This document shows positions 53,506-62,347 of a stretch of DNA of 64,000 nt, piece by piece (positions within the stretch are counted from its first letter, which is position 1; the number at the start of each line of letters is the position of its first letter). Position numbers and translations under genes: made by a program. The stretch comes from Prevotella sp. oral taxon 376 (GTDB lineage Bacteria > Bacteroidota > Bacteroidia > Bacteroidales > Bacteroidaceae), in the NCBI RefSeq assembly GCF_003043945.1, contig NZ_PYXG01000003.1, positions 1 through 64,000 on the forward strand. Reading direction: 5' to 3'. The notes beneath the pieces are model-generated. The model had not been told where the DNA came from. It did not search any database and saw only the letters and a list, made by a program, of their open reading frames with translations.

Positions 53506-54630
53506 ATGAAATTAAAAGGAATAGCTAAAACTGTATTATGGCTCGCATGCTGTGCTCTGCCATTTTCATCGTGCATCAAGGACGAGGCAAAGAATGCCGA
53601 GGCTGATATATTGATGTGTACCGTAAGTGGAGATCTGCTCATTCGTGAGCCTGTTATCACAAATACGGAAGTGAAGTTGTATGTCAATGGATGGGAAGAC
53701 TTGACGAGCGTGGCACCTGCTTTCACGCTGACCGAGGGAGCTCGCATAGAGCCCGCCAGTGGTACGCCGAGAGATTTTACCACGCCACAGACCTACACGG
53801 TTACCTCTCAGGATGGTCAGTGGAAGAAAACCTATAAAGTTTCGTTCATCTCGGAAGACTTGGCCACGGAATATCATTTTGAGAACATCAGGTTCTATGA
53901 ATATGCTAATGAGGACGATCCGTCAGCAGAACCTCGGAGGTTCTTTCATATCTTTTACGACCAGACTTTGGAAGGAAAAGAGATGGCTTGGGGAAGCGGC
54001 AACGCGGGATTCATGATTACTAACAGTGCCGCACCTGCTACTGATTATCCTACCAGTCAGGCAGAAGAAGGGTTCAAGGGCAAGTGTGCCAAGCTCGTTA
54101 CACGCTCCACGGGTGGTTTCGGAATCATGATGAAGGCTCCCTTGGCAGCGGGCAATCTCTTTATCGGCGATTTCCAGATTAACATAATAGAGATGGCCAA
54201 GTCCACCCACTTTGGAGCACCGTTCCGGAAAGTGCCTCAGGGTATCGGCGGCTATTATAAATATAAGGCCGGCGCGACATATATAAATAAGAATAACACG
54301 GAAGTGCCCGGCAAGAAAGATATCTTCGATATTTACGCCGTGATGTATGAGGTAACTGACGATGTGCCCTACCTTGACGGAACCAACATCAAGACTCACG
54401 AAAATATCATTATGATGGCTCAGGTGGAAGACCGCAGGGAGACGGATGATTGGACTCATTTCTCCGCGAAGTTCAAGTTACTGGATGGCAAGGCGATTGA
54501 TAAAGAAAAACTGCGCAACGGCAAATACAATCTCGCTATCGTCATGTCGTCAAGTGCCGAGGGAGCCTATTTCAATGGTGCTGTAGGCAGCACGCTGTAT
54601 GTTGATGAAGTAAATCTGTATTATGAATAA
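53506..54630 (+). CDS. PCMD-domain surface lipoprotein
   Basis: 374 residues. Signal peptide with lipobox F-S-S-C. An N-terminal immunoglobulin-like part (V-T-S-Q-D-G-Q-W-K-K-T-Y-K-V-S-F) precedes a PCMD domain (putative carbohydrate metabolism) with A-W-G-S-G-N-A-G-F and the C-terminal L-Y-V-D-E-V-N-L-Y-Y-E. Structures of PCMD proteins resemble carbohydrate-binding folds; a role in surface glycan binding is inferred. It overlaps the next gene by eight bases. Confidence 0.8.
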   Translation: MKLKGIAKTVLWLACCALPFSSCIKDEAKNAEADILMCTVSGDLLIREPVITNTEVKLYVNGWEDLTSVAPAFTLTEGARIEPASGTPRDFTTPQTYTVTSQDGQWKKTYKVSFISEDLATEYHFENIRFYEYANEDDPSAEPRRFFHIFYDQTLEGKEMAWGSGNAGFMITNSAAPATDYPTSQAEEGFKGKCAKLVTRSTGGFGIMMKAPLAAGNLFIGDFQINIIEMAKSTHFGAPFRKVPQGIGGYYKYKAGATYINKNNTEVPGKKDIFDIYAVMYEVTDDVPYLDGTNIKTHENIIMMAQVEDRRETDDWTHFSAKFKLLDGKAIDKEKLRNGKYNLAIVMSSSAEGAYFNGAVGSTLYVDEVNLYYE

Positions 54631-55423
54631 AGTCATGATGAAGAAGATATATTCCAAAAGGCTCATGGCAATGGCCTTGAGTCTGTTTCCGGTTATGGTT
54701 ATGGCGCAACAGGATAGAAACCAGACCCTGCGTAAGTCGGAAGAAAAAGGTTGGGAATATGAGGTGAAGGCTGGCGTGAATCTGGGTGGAGCCTCGCCTC
54801 TTCCGTTGCCTGAGGAGATTCGTGAGATTACCAGCTACAGTCCGAAGCTGAATGGGGTGCTTGAAGCTACCGTTACCAAATGGCTGGGGCACGACAGGAA
54901 CTGGGGAGTTTCCACAGGTTTGCGCGTCGAGGAGAAGGGCATGATCACAGGGGCAAGAGTGAAAAACTATAGCACGGAGATACTGAACGACGGCAGCAAG
55001 GTGGCTGGTCGTTGGACGGGACATGTGAAGACGGATTATAACAGCACATTCCTTACTCTGCCTCTGATGGGAAATTATAAATTCAATGACAGCTGGAAGG
55101 TGCGGGCAGGCATGTATCTTTCCTATCGCATAGACGGCGAGTTTTCCGGAGTTGTAAGTGATGGCTATCTCCGTGAGGGCAATCCTACAGGCGAAAAGGC
55201 GGAGTTTACCGACGGAAAAACAGCTACCTACGATTTCAGTTCTGATCTCTGCCGTCTGCAATACGGCGCACAGATAGGATCTACTTGGAGAGCCTTCAGC
55301 CATTTCACGGTTAATGCCGACCTTACCTGGGCCTTCAACGATATTTTCAAGAGCAGTTTCAAGACTGTTACTTTCAATATGTATTCCATTTATCTTAACC
55401 TGGGCTTCGGATATAAGTTTTAG
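54623..55423 (+). CDS. Outer-membrane beta-barrel protein (PorT-like)
   Basis: 266 residues; a start at 54635 is also possible. Signal peptide ends near V-M-A-Q. The rest is made of alternating amphipathic strands and ends in aromatic L-G-F-G-Y-K-F, the typical terminal strand of outer-membrane barrels. The ATG lies within the last codons of the PCMD gene, so the pair is coupled. The function is not known; partnership with the PCMD lipoprotein is inferred. Confidence 0.78.
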   Translation: MNKVMMKKIYSKRLMAMALSLFPVMVMAQQDRNQTLRKSEEKGWEYEVKAGVNLGGASPLPLPEEIREITSYSPKLNGVLEATVTKWLGHDRNWGVSTGLRVEEKGMITGARVKNYSTEILNDGSKVAGRWTGHVKTDYNSTFLTLPLMGNYKFNDSWKVRAGMYLSYRIDGEFSGVVSDGYLREGNPTGEKAEFTDGKTATYDFSSDLCRLQYGAQIGSTWRAFSHFTVNADLTWAFNDIFKSSFKTVTFNMYSIYLNLGFGYKF

Positions 55424-55569
55424 ATTGTCGCGGGAGAGCAGGAGAAGAGTAGTCGAATAGTCGGTAAGAGGCTCGTCTCTTGTCGCTTCCCAATGCCCAA
55501 GAGGGGTGAAAGAAAGGAGGGGCCATGCGGCTCTTGCCGTGGGGAAAGATTCTTTTTTTCCGATTTTTC

Positions 55570-55600
55570 TTGCTTGGCTGTCAAAGTTTGTCTATCTTTG
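55570..55600 (+). promoter_or_regulatory. Promoter of the ECF sigma gene
   Basis: TTGC (55570-55573), 19 bases, then TATCTTTG (55593-55600), the same form as the dps promoter, 24 bases before the start codon. Confidence 0.6.
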
Positions 55601-55624
55601 CTGCCATAAGATTTCCAGCATTCA

Positions 55625-56242
55625 ATGCGTCATTACACAGACTCTCAAATCCTGATGGACGACATTCGCGGTGGCAGGAGTGAGGCCTTTGAGTATCTCT
55701 TCAAGACCTATTATCCGCGCCTGCGCAGCTATGCGTCGCATTTCATAGCTGATGTCGACGACACTGAAGATATCGTCCAGGACTGTTTTACCCGTCTGTG
55801 GGAGCGACGAGAGACGCTTACCTATATCTCCCTGTCGGCTCTTCTCTTCACGATGGTGCGCAATGGATGCCTGAATTACCTGAAGCACAGGGCGCTGGTG
55901 AATAGCTATGAGGTGGATTTTCTTGCCCGTGTGAGCGGCAATGAGCAACTGTATAACTATGACTTTCTCGACAAGGCCGACGCCCCGCTGCTCTATGAGG
56001 AGTTGCGCGGGCAGATAGAGAAGGTGATGGAAACGCTCACGCCCCGTTCTCGCCAAATCTTCACGATGAGCCGCTTCGAAGGTTTGAAGAACCGTGAGAT
56101 TGCCGCCGAGCTCGGCATCTCTGTCAAAGTGGTGGAAAAACATATCACCAAAGCCCTCTCCGCATTCAGGACGCACTTCAGGAAAGGGGTTACCTCCGAT
56201 GCTCAGTATCTGCTCTTAGTGTGGTTCTATTCCATGATGTAG
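55625..56242 (+). CDS. ECF-type RNA polymerase sigma factor
   Basis: 205 residues. Region 2 has A-D-V-D-D-T-E-D-I-V-Q-D-C-F-T-R-L-W; region 4 has a helix-turn-helix (N-R-E-I-A-A-E-L-G-I-S-V-K-V-V-E-K-H-I-T-K-A-L). It is of the FecI-like type that pairs with FecR and STN-SusC receptors in Bacteroidetes. It is on the opposite strand, about 2.4 kb from the fecR-like gene, with two genes between, unlike the usual adjacent sigma-fecR order. Confidence 0.9.
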   Translation: MRHYTDSQILMDDIRGGRSEAFEYLFKTYYPRLRSYASHFIADVDDTEDIVQDCFTRLWERRETLTYISLSALLFTMVRNGCLNYLKHRALVNSYEVDFLARVSGNEQLYNYDFLDKADAPLLYEELRGQIEKVMETLTPRSRQIFTMSRFEGLKNREIAAELGISVKVVEKHITKALSAFRTHFRKGVTSDAQYLLLVWFYSMM

Positions 56243-56276
56243 TTGTCTGGAGGCTACGGTTTTTAGCAATGAAAAA

Positions 56277-56313
56277 AGCCTTCCATCCTGCGTGGGGCGG
56301 TGGATGGAAGGCT
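56277..56313. terminator. Bidirectional terminator between sigma factor and porin-like genes
   Basis: AGCCTTCCATCC (56277-56288) is a perfect 12-bp match to GGATGGAAGGCT (56302-56313). It lies between two convergent genes; an A-run precedes it, giving U's for the minus-strand transcript. Confidence 0.8.
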
Positions 56314-56372
56314 TCTGTGTGCTACCCCTCTGCTTTCAGGGAAGACAGAGGCGGCTCTTCTGTGTGCTTTCT

Positions 56373-56990
56373 TTAGAAGGCGTAGCCCACGGAGAGCGTG
56401 ATGTTGCGGTTGTAATAGCTGGGGTCTTTGCCCTTTCGAATGTTTGTCAGCCCGTGCTCGTAGCCCAGTTTGAGGCGGTAATGGTCGGCAATCTGTATGC
56501 CCGCGCCGATGGCGAGGCCCGCGTCAAACCGCTTGTAGCCGTTTTTCTCGAATATCTTGGAAGTGGATTGGCCGGCATACTTGTTCTTTCCGAATAGCGC
56601 AAGACCGGCATACGGGCCGAATTCTACGAACAGTTTCGCCTGCTCGCCCAGGTCGAAGTTCTTGCCGGCGAATAGTGGAATCTGCAAATAAGTGATGTCT
56701 GTAGATGCTTTTCTATAAATCTTCTTATTATCTGGAGCGGTTTCTCCGATTGTCATTTTATTTCCTTTCTGTGTCCAGAGGAGGCTTCCGCCAACATACC
56801 AGCTACTCTGCTGGCTGAACTCATACTGTGCCGTTCCGCCCAGGTGATAGCCGAACCGTCTGCCTTCGCTGGCCGTTTTTCCGGCCGGACCGTTGAAGTT
56901 GGCACCTGCGCCGACGCTGAACTTCCAGTCCTGGGCCTGCATCGTCAGGCACTGGAACATCACTAAACCTAAAAAAAGAATCTTTTTCAT
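56373..56990 (-). CDS. Outer-membrane beta-barrel (porin-like) protein
   Basis: 205 residues with a signal peptide ending near M-Q-A-Q. The mature protein alternates polar and hydrophobic residues in strands (W-K-F-S-V-G-A-G-A-N-F, Y-L-Q-I-P-L-F-A-G-K-N-F-D) and ends in V-G-Y-A-F, the C-terminal strand signal. This is the small eight-strand outer-membrane barrel type common in Bacteroidetes. Substrate unknown. It has no operon partner. Confidence 0.82.
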   Translation of the reverse strand: MKKILFLGLVMFQCLTMQAQDWKFSVGAGANFNGPAGKTASEGRRFGYHLGGTAQYEFSQQSSWYVGGSLLWTQKGNKMTIGETAPDNKKIYRKASTDITYLQIPLFAGKNFDLGEQAKLFVEFGPYAGLALFGKNKYAGQSTSKIFEKNGYKRFDAGLAIGAGIQIADHYRLKLGYEHGLTNIRKGKDPSYYNRNITLSVGYAF

Positions 56991-57190
56991 AAGACCGTCA
57001 TTGTTTTAGTAAGTTACAAATAATAAATTAATTTATTTGCAAATATAGGCCTTTTAGATGGATATGTCGATACTTGGTAAGAATGTTTTGCTTTTCTTAA
57101 AGAAGATTTCAATATGGGCGATTGATACGCGAGTTGCCTTTATGAATCAGGAGATTGGCTCCTGGGAAAAAAGAAGATGGTAAGAAGCAT

Positions 57191-57256
57191 GACAAAATCG
57201 GCGAGATTGTCGCACAAAATCGCCGATTTCGTCGGACAATTTCGCCGATTTTGTCG
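57191..57256. repeat. Triple 22-bp palindromic array, subfamily 1
   Basis: Units at 57191-57212, 57213-57234 and 57235-57256 with an exact 22-bp period. All fit GACAAAATCG, one base, CGATTTTGTC with few changes, the same consensus as the array at 33736-33801. It lies upstream of the porin-like gene and downstream of the GH3 gene. Confidence 0.82.
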
Positions 57257-57319
57257 GGAAGGAAGCCGCAAACAGGAAAAGCGGGAGCCGCACTTGTTTT
57301 TCCCGCAAATGGCCGCGGA

Positions 57320-59650
57320 CTACTCCACGGTGAGTTTTCCCCGGAGCAGGATGTTGTCGGAGGAGTTGCCTACGAGCACCTCGAAGTCGCCCGGCTCCAC
57401 CACCGGCTGATGGTCCTTGCCGATGATCTCGAGATCTTCGGGCGTAATGTCGAACTCCAGATGCTGCGTCTCACCTCTCTTTATATATACGCGCGCAAAG
57501 TGCTTGAGCTGTTTTATGGGCTGGACCACCGACGCCACCTCGTTGTGGAGATAGAGCTGTGCCACCTCTTCGCCGTCGCGGCTACCTGTGTTGGTAACAT
57601 CGAACGATACGCAGAAGGTTTTTTCGCCCTGCTTGTGGATCTGCAGATTGCTGTAACTGAAGGTGGTATAGCTCAGTCCGTGGCCAAAGGAATAGAGGGG
57701 CTGGGCGCTCATCTCCACATAGTTGTGCGCCTTCGGGGCACGCTTATTGTAGTAGACGGGCAGCTGTCCGACGGTTCTCGGCACCGAGACGGGCAACCGG
57801 CCGGCAGGGTTATAGTCGCCGAAGAGCACATCGGCAATGGCCGTTCCGCCTTCCTGTCCGGGATAGTAGGCGGTGAGTAGGGCATCGGCGTGCTCGGCTG
57901 CCCATGCCTTGTCGAGGGGTCTTCCTTCTATATAGACCACCACCAGAGGCTTGCCGGTCTTCCGGAGAGCCTCGAGCAGCCGCTGCTGATGGCCCAGCAG
58001 GGAGAGCGTGGCACGGTCGTAGCCCTCGCCACAGTCCATGTCGGCGAGGCTCTTGATGTCGGTTTCCGCCGCCCCCGTGGCTTTGTAGCTGGTCTTGAAG
58101 TCGCGGGCACTGGAGCCGCCTACCGCCACCACCACCACATCGGCACGCCTGGCTGCCGCCACCGCTTCGTCGATGTTGCTGTGGAGGGTGTCGCGAACGG
58201 CACATCCCTTTGCATATTCCACATTACCTTGCGGCAGTTTGGCCTTGATGCCCATGAGGATGGTCTTCACATTGCCGTCTTCCTGCGGTGCGGTATAGTC
58301 GCCCAGCATGTTGTAGACATTGTCGGCGTTGGGTCCTACGACGGCCACCCTGGCCGCCTTGCTCAGCGGGAGGATGTGGTTTTCGTTCTTCAGTAGGGTG
58401 ATGAGCTTGCGTGCGGCCTCCAAGGCTATGGCCTTGTGTTCCTCGGAGCGCACTTGCCGGGCGGCCTTCACATCCACATGGGGATGTTCGAAGAGCCCCA
58501 TCTCAAACTTCAGCCGCAAGATGCGGGCACAGGCGGTGTCGACAAGCGCCTCGCTCACCATGCCTTTCCTTACGGCGTCTGTCAGTTCTCCGTAGGCCTT
58601 GCCGCCAAGATCCTCGTCGACGCCGGCCGTGAGCGCCATCACCCCGGCTTGCTGGAGAGTGGATGCCACATGGTGGGTCTCCCAGATTCCGTCGATGCTG
58701 TAGAGGTCGGAGACCACGAATCCGCGGAAGCCCCACTGCTTGCGGAGCAGGTCGGTGTAGAGTTCGCGGCTTGCCGTAGAGGGGATTCCGTCGAGTGAAT
58801 TATAAGAGGTCATCACGGAGAGAGCCCCCGCGTCGATGGCTTTCTTGAACGGCGGGAGGAAGTTTTGCAGCAAGTCGCGCTGTCCGATGATGCTCTGGTT
58901 GCCGTTCTGCCCGCCCTCCGTGGTGCCGTAGGCTATGAAATGCTTCAGCGTGGCGAGGGTGGAATAAGGCTTGGAGAGGTCGCCTCCGCCCAGTCCCCGC
59001 ACCAAGGCCGCCCCCATGGTGCCGGTGAGCACGGGGTCTTCGCCCATGCTCTCCTCCACGCGCGACCAGCGCGGGTCGCGCGAAAGGTCGAGCACGGGAC
59101 CGTAGCTGATGTGCGCCCCTTGCAGGCGCACTTCCTTGGCCACCACTCTGCCCATGGCTTCAGCCACTTCGGGAGAGAAGGTTGCGGCCAGTCCCAGTCC
59201 CGTGGGGAAGACGGTGGTGCCGATGGCCATGTGGCCGTGGGGAGCCTCCTCGGCCAGGAAGAGCGGTATGCCCCAGCGGGTGTGGTTCATCACATAATCT
59301 TGGAGTGCGTTTGCCGCCTTGGCTGCCAGCTGGGGCGTGAGCCCGTTGGAGAGGCTCTTCCGTGTCCAGGGGTCGGCGCGGAAGGTGGCCCAGAGCATGC
59401 CGATGCTGCCCTCCTCAAGGTCTTTTCGGAAGGATTCAGAGGGCACGACTCGCTTGCCCAGTATCTCGTAGTAGTTCCAGGCGAGGGCGCAGCGCAGCTG
59501 TCCCACCTTCTCCTCGAGCGACATTCGCTGCAGGAGGTCGCTCACGCGTTCGTCAACAGGCAGCTTGGCGTTCTGGTAAGGCAGTTTTTTCTGTGCCGCC
59601 GTGCCGAGCGCGAGGAGGCTTAGCACGACGAGTGTAAGTGCTTTTTTCAT
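57320..59650 (-). CDS. GH3 beta-glycosidase, secreted
   Basis: 776 residues with signal peptide (A-L-G-T-A-A-Q). GH3 N-terminal barrel with the nucleophile Asp in G-F-R-G-F-V-V-S-D-L-Y-S, the K-H-F-I-A-Y-G motif, the C-terminal sandwich domain (L-L-K-N-E-N-H-I-L-P-L), and a fibronectin type III-like tail. It releases beta-linked monosaccharides such as glucose, xylose or N-acetylglucosamine; the specificity is not readable. It is the last gene of an operon with the GH29 and DUF1573 genes (gap 21 bases). Confidence 0.92.
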   Translation of the reverse strand: MKKALTLVVLSLLALGTAAQKKLPYQNAKLPVDERVSDLLQRMSLEEKVGQLRCALAWNYYEILGKRVVPSESFRKDLEEGSIGMLWATFRADPWTRKSLSNGLTPQLAAKAANALQDYVMNHTRWGIPLFLAEEAPHGHMAIGTTVFPTGLGLAATFSPEVAEAMGRVVAKEVRLQGAHISYGPVLDLSRDPRWSRVEESMGEDPVLTGTMGAALVRGLGGGDLSKPYSTLATLKHFIAYGTTEGGQNGNQSIIGQRDLLQNFLPPFKKAIDAGALSVMTSYNSLDGIPSTASRELYTDLLRKQWGFRGFVVSDLYSIDGIWETHHVASTLQQAGVMALTAGVDEDLGGKAYGELTDAVRKGMVSEALVDTACARILRLKFEMGLFEHPHVDVKAARQVRSEEHKAIALEAARKLITLLKNENHILPLSKAARVAVVGPNADNVYNMLGDYTAPQEDGNVKTILMGIKAKLPQGNVEYAKGCAVRDTLHSNIDEAVAAARRADVVVVAVGGSSARDFKTSYKATGAAETDIKSLADMDCGEGYDRATLSLLGHQQRLLEALRKTGKPLVVVYIEGRPLDKAWAAEHADALLTAYYPGQEGGTAIADVLFGDYNPAGRLPVSVPRTVGQLPVYYNKRAPKAHNYVEMSAQPLYSFGHGLSYTTFSYSNLQIHKQGEKTFCVSFDVTNTGSRDGEEVAQLYLHNEVASVVQPIKQLKHFARVYIKRGETQHLEFDITPEDLEIIGKDHQPVVEPGDFEVLVGNSSDNILLRGKLTVE

Positions 59651-59671
59651 ATAAGTTAGGAATGTTTTGAA

Positions 59672-61492
59672 TTATTGTATAGCGCATTTGTCAAAGCCGA
59701 CGGGCTCTCCCTCCCTGACCATGCGCACTGCCTTCAGCTTCAGGTAGCGGCCGGCGGTGGGGGTGAAATGCACTTCCTGCATGATGGGGTGGTTGCGAAT
59801 GTTGGAGAACTCACCCTCCGCCACCTTCTTCATGTCGCCCTTTTCCTTGCCCACATAGAGCTCGTAGTGGGATACGAGGCCCTTGTGCTGTGCGCTCTGG
59901 TCGGGCAGATAATAGAAAGCTTTCAGCTGCTGCTCCTTCCCGAGGTCGAAGACGACGGCATCGGCGAGGGTCTCGCTCACCGTGAACGGCAGGCTCTCCA
60001 CATCCTCCACCTTTTCTACGAACAGGTCTTTGGCGTTCGGTGCATAATAGGCTCCCAACTCGTTGATGCATACGGGGCCGCGGCTCTTCTGGAAAGTGAT
60101 GCGGACTTGCGAGGTCTGGATGGTCTTGAAGCGCAGCAGGCGCTTGTAGCCTATGGTCGTGGTCTCCTCGTTCATCTTCAGCGGCAGCCACTCCTTGCCC
60201 TGCCGATACTCGACGAGGAACTTCTGAACTCGCTGCCCTAAGGGGATATACTCTTGCAACATGATGCGGTTGAGCTTGGCAGGACGCTTGAAAGACAGCA
60301 GCAAGGAGGGCTCTTTCTGGTTGTCCTTCACGCTCCAGTAGGTATCAAACTGGCCGTCCGTAAGCTGCTTTTCACTAAACGACTTGCCGCGCACATCCGA
60401 GGCCTTGATGCTCACGCCTTTCAGCAAGAGGTTGGTCTTGAGCTCCGAGGAGATCTGTTTGTGGAAGGCAATGACACGGGCTGAGTCGACGGGATGTATC
60501 AGGCCGTCCTTGTCTATGGGCATGTTCAGGAGGAAGGTGCCGTTGTGGCCGACGCTGCGATAATACAAGTCTACGAGATGATCCACGCTTTTCACCTTGC
60601 CGTCCTCGCTCTCATGATAGAACCATCCTGGCCGGATGGAGGTGTTGCATTCGGCAGGAACCCAGGTGTCGCCGTCTTCGTGCCCTGACTGCAGCTCCCA
60701 ATGGTTGGGATAACCGGGGTAGACTTCGTTGATGCGAAGGAAAGACCAGTTGGTGGCAAAGGCATATCCGTTCTCGTTACCTACCCATCTGCAGCCCGGG
60801 CCGCCGTCGGAGAAGATGACGGCTTTAGGCTGAAGCTCGTTAACCATCCTGTAGGCGCGGGGGAAGTCATAGTAAGTGCGGCGGTCGATGGTGCGGGTCT
60901 CGCGGGCTCCGCCATAATAGCCGTCGCCGCCGTTGGCGCCGTCAAACCAGATTTCGAATATGTCGCCATATTGCGTGAGCAGTTCCTGAAGCTGTGAGTA
61001 GAAGTATTCTATATAAAGAGGTGTGCCGTAAAAGGCCTGATGGCGGTCCCATGGGGAGAGGTAGACGCCGAATTTCAGCCCGTATTTCTTACATGCCGCT
61101 GAGAGTTCTCCCACGACATCGCCCTTCCCGTCTTTGTAAGGAGTGTTGCGGACGCTGTAGTCGGTGTATTTCGTGGGCCACAGGCAGAAACCGTCGTGGT
61201 GCTTGCAAGTGAGTATGATGCCCTTCATGCCGGCGGCCTTCAGCGTCCTGGCCCATTGCTCGCAGTCAAGCTTCCGGGGATTGAAACTCTCCAGCGGTGC
61301 GTCGCCGTAGCCCCACTCGCGGTCGCCGAAAGTGTTGGAGCCGAAGTGGATGAAGGCATAGGTCTCGAGTTTCTGCCATTCCACCTGATTCTCGTTGGGG
61401 AGGGGGGTAACCGGTGCGGGCACCTCATTCTGTGCCATCATGCTCGTCGGGAGCAGGGACAGCACGCTTAATAATAGACTTTTAGCTTTCAT
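59672..61492 (-). CDS. GH29 alpha-L-fucosidase with C-terminal carbohydrate-binding region
   Basis: 606 residues with signal peptide. Catalytic domain: F-I-H-F-G-S-N-T-F, T-C-K-H-H-D-G-F, and nucleophile Asp184 in E-I-W-F-D-G-A-N-G. The extended C-terminal half has a discoidin-like domain (T-D-G-Q-F-D-T-Y-W-S) and a further beta-sandwich. The F-I-H-F-G-S-N-T and W-F-D-G-A-N-G form is typical of the alpha-1,3/4-selective GH29 subgroup that acts on Lewis-type glycans. Probably periplasmic or surface-exposed. Confidence 0.9.
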   Translation of the reverse strand: MKAKSLLLSVLSLLPTSMMAQNEVPAPVTPLPNENQVEWQKLETYAFIHFGSNTFGDREWGYGDAPLESFNPRKLDCEQWARTLKAAGMKGIILTCKHHDGFCLWPTKYTDYSVRNTPYKDGKGDVVGELSAACKKYGLKFGVYLSPWDRHQAFYGTPLYIEYFYSQLQELLTQYGDIFEIWFDGANGGDGYYGGARETRTIDRRTYYDFPRAYRMVNELQPKAVIFSDGGPGCRWVGNENGYAFATNWSFLRINEVYPGYPNHWELQSGHEDGDTWVPAECNTSIRPGWFYHESEDGKVKSVDHLVDLYYRSVGHNGTFLLNMPIDKDGLIHPVDSARVIAFHKQISSELKTNLLLKGVSIKASDVRGKSFSEKQLTDGQFDTYWSVKDNQKEPSLLLSFKRPAKLNRIMLQEYIPLGQRVQKFLVEYRQGKEWLPLKMNEETTTIGYKRLLRFKTIQTSQVRITFQKSRGPVCINELGAYYAPNAKDLFVEKVEDVESLPFTVSETLADAVVFDLGKEQQLKAFYYLPDQSAQHKGLVSHYELYVGKEKGDMKKVAEGEFSNIRNHPIMQEVHFTPTAGRYLKLKAVRMVREGEPVGFDKCAIQ

Positions 61493-61504
61493 ATCGTCGA
61501 TGTT

Positions 61505-62260
61505 TTAAAGTTCCACTTGCCGTGCTTTGCTGCCAAACCAGGTTATGCGCATCGGTTTGACATGTCTCCCGTTTACCTTAATCTTGACAAGGATGTAGCG
61601 GTCGTAGGGGTATTGCCTTACTGCCTTGTAGGAAACCTTGAAGGTCGTGCGCTCCTTGGCCTTGAGTTCTATCCTGTCGGGCATCTTGAGTATGCGGTTG
61701 TCAGGTGTCTTTTCGAACTCCACGACCATAGGCTTGTCGGTGTCATTGGCGATTCTCTGCTCAAAGGTATATGACTCTCCGGGTCTCAAAGAGCTGAACG
61801 GCAACACCTTATACCCCATGTATAGTCCGCTGCCGAAGGCGTAAGGATGGTCCTCGGTAACGGGGTGCAGGTAGCCTGTCACATTCCCCTTTATCCAAAT
61901 GCGGGTGTAATTCCTGCCGTCGTTCAGTAGCACGACCACCTCCTTGGAGAATTTCCCGGGTCGGTTCAGGGGGTTGTAGGTAACGGTTACCGTGCCTGTC
62001 TTTCCGGGGGCAACCGGCTTCTTGCTGAACTCGCCGCTGGTGCATCCGCACCAGGCATTCACCTCGGTGATGGCGATGGGCTGGCTTCCCTTGTTCGTGA
62101 AAGTAAAAGTGTGGTTCACTTTGCCGTCCTTTTCCAGTATGGTTCCGAAGTCGTGGATGCGCTTGTCGTATTCGAAGGTCTTCAGATAGGTAGGCTCGTT
62201 TTGTGCCGGAAGTCCTGATGAGAATGTAAGCAAGAGAAGTATTATGAGTATCTTATTCAT
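61505..62260 (-). CDS. DUF1573-family exported protein (paralogue)
   Basis: 251 residues with signal peptide (S-G-L-P-A-Q). Similar throughout to 33921-34688: H-D-F-G-T-I-L-E-K-D-G-K-V, N-A-W-C-G-C-T and H-P-V-T-E-D-H-P-Y-A-F-G-S-G-L-Y-M. First gene of the DUF1573-GH29-GH3 operon, 12 bases before the fucosidase. Divergent from the fucosidase gene at 62348. Confidence 0.8.
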   Translation of the reverse strand: MNKILIILLLLTFSSGLPAQNEPTYLKTFEYDKRIHDFGTILEKDGKVNHTFTFTNKGSQPIAITEVNAWCGCTSGEFSKKPVAPGKTGTVTVTYNPLNRPGKFSKEVVVLLNDGRNYTRIWIKGNVTGYLHPVTEDHPYAFGSGLYMGYKVLPFSSLRPGESYTFEQRIANDTDKPMVVEFEKTPDNRILKMPDRIELKAKERTTFKVSYKAVRQYPYDRYILVKIKVNGRHVKPMRITWFGSKARQVEL

Positions 62261-62322
62261 TATTCATCCTTGATTTTTCTGCAAAAATAAAAAAATAATA
62301 CTATATCTCAAAATAATTTTTG

Positions 62323-62330
62323 TATCTTTA
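62323..62330 (+). promoter_or_regulatory. -7-like box of the GH29 gene
   Basis: TATCTTTA, one base off the TAnnTTTG consensus, 17 bases before the ATG at 62348. No -33 box is clear in the AT-rich upstream. Confidence 0.35.
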
Positions 62331-62347
62331 CCCAAAAATCTAACTTG

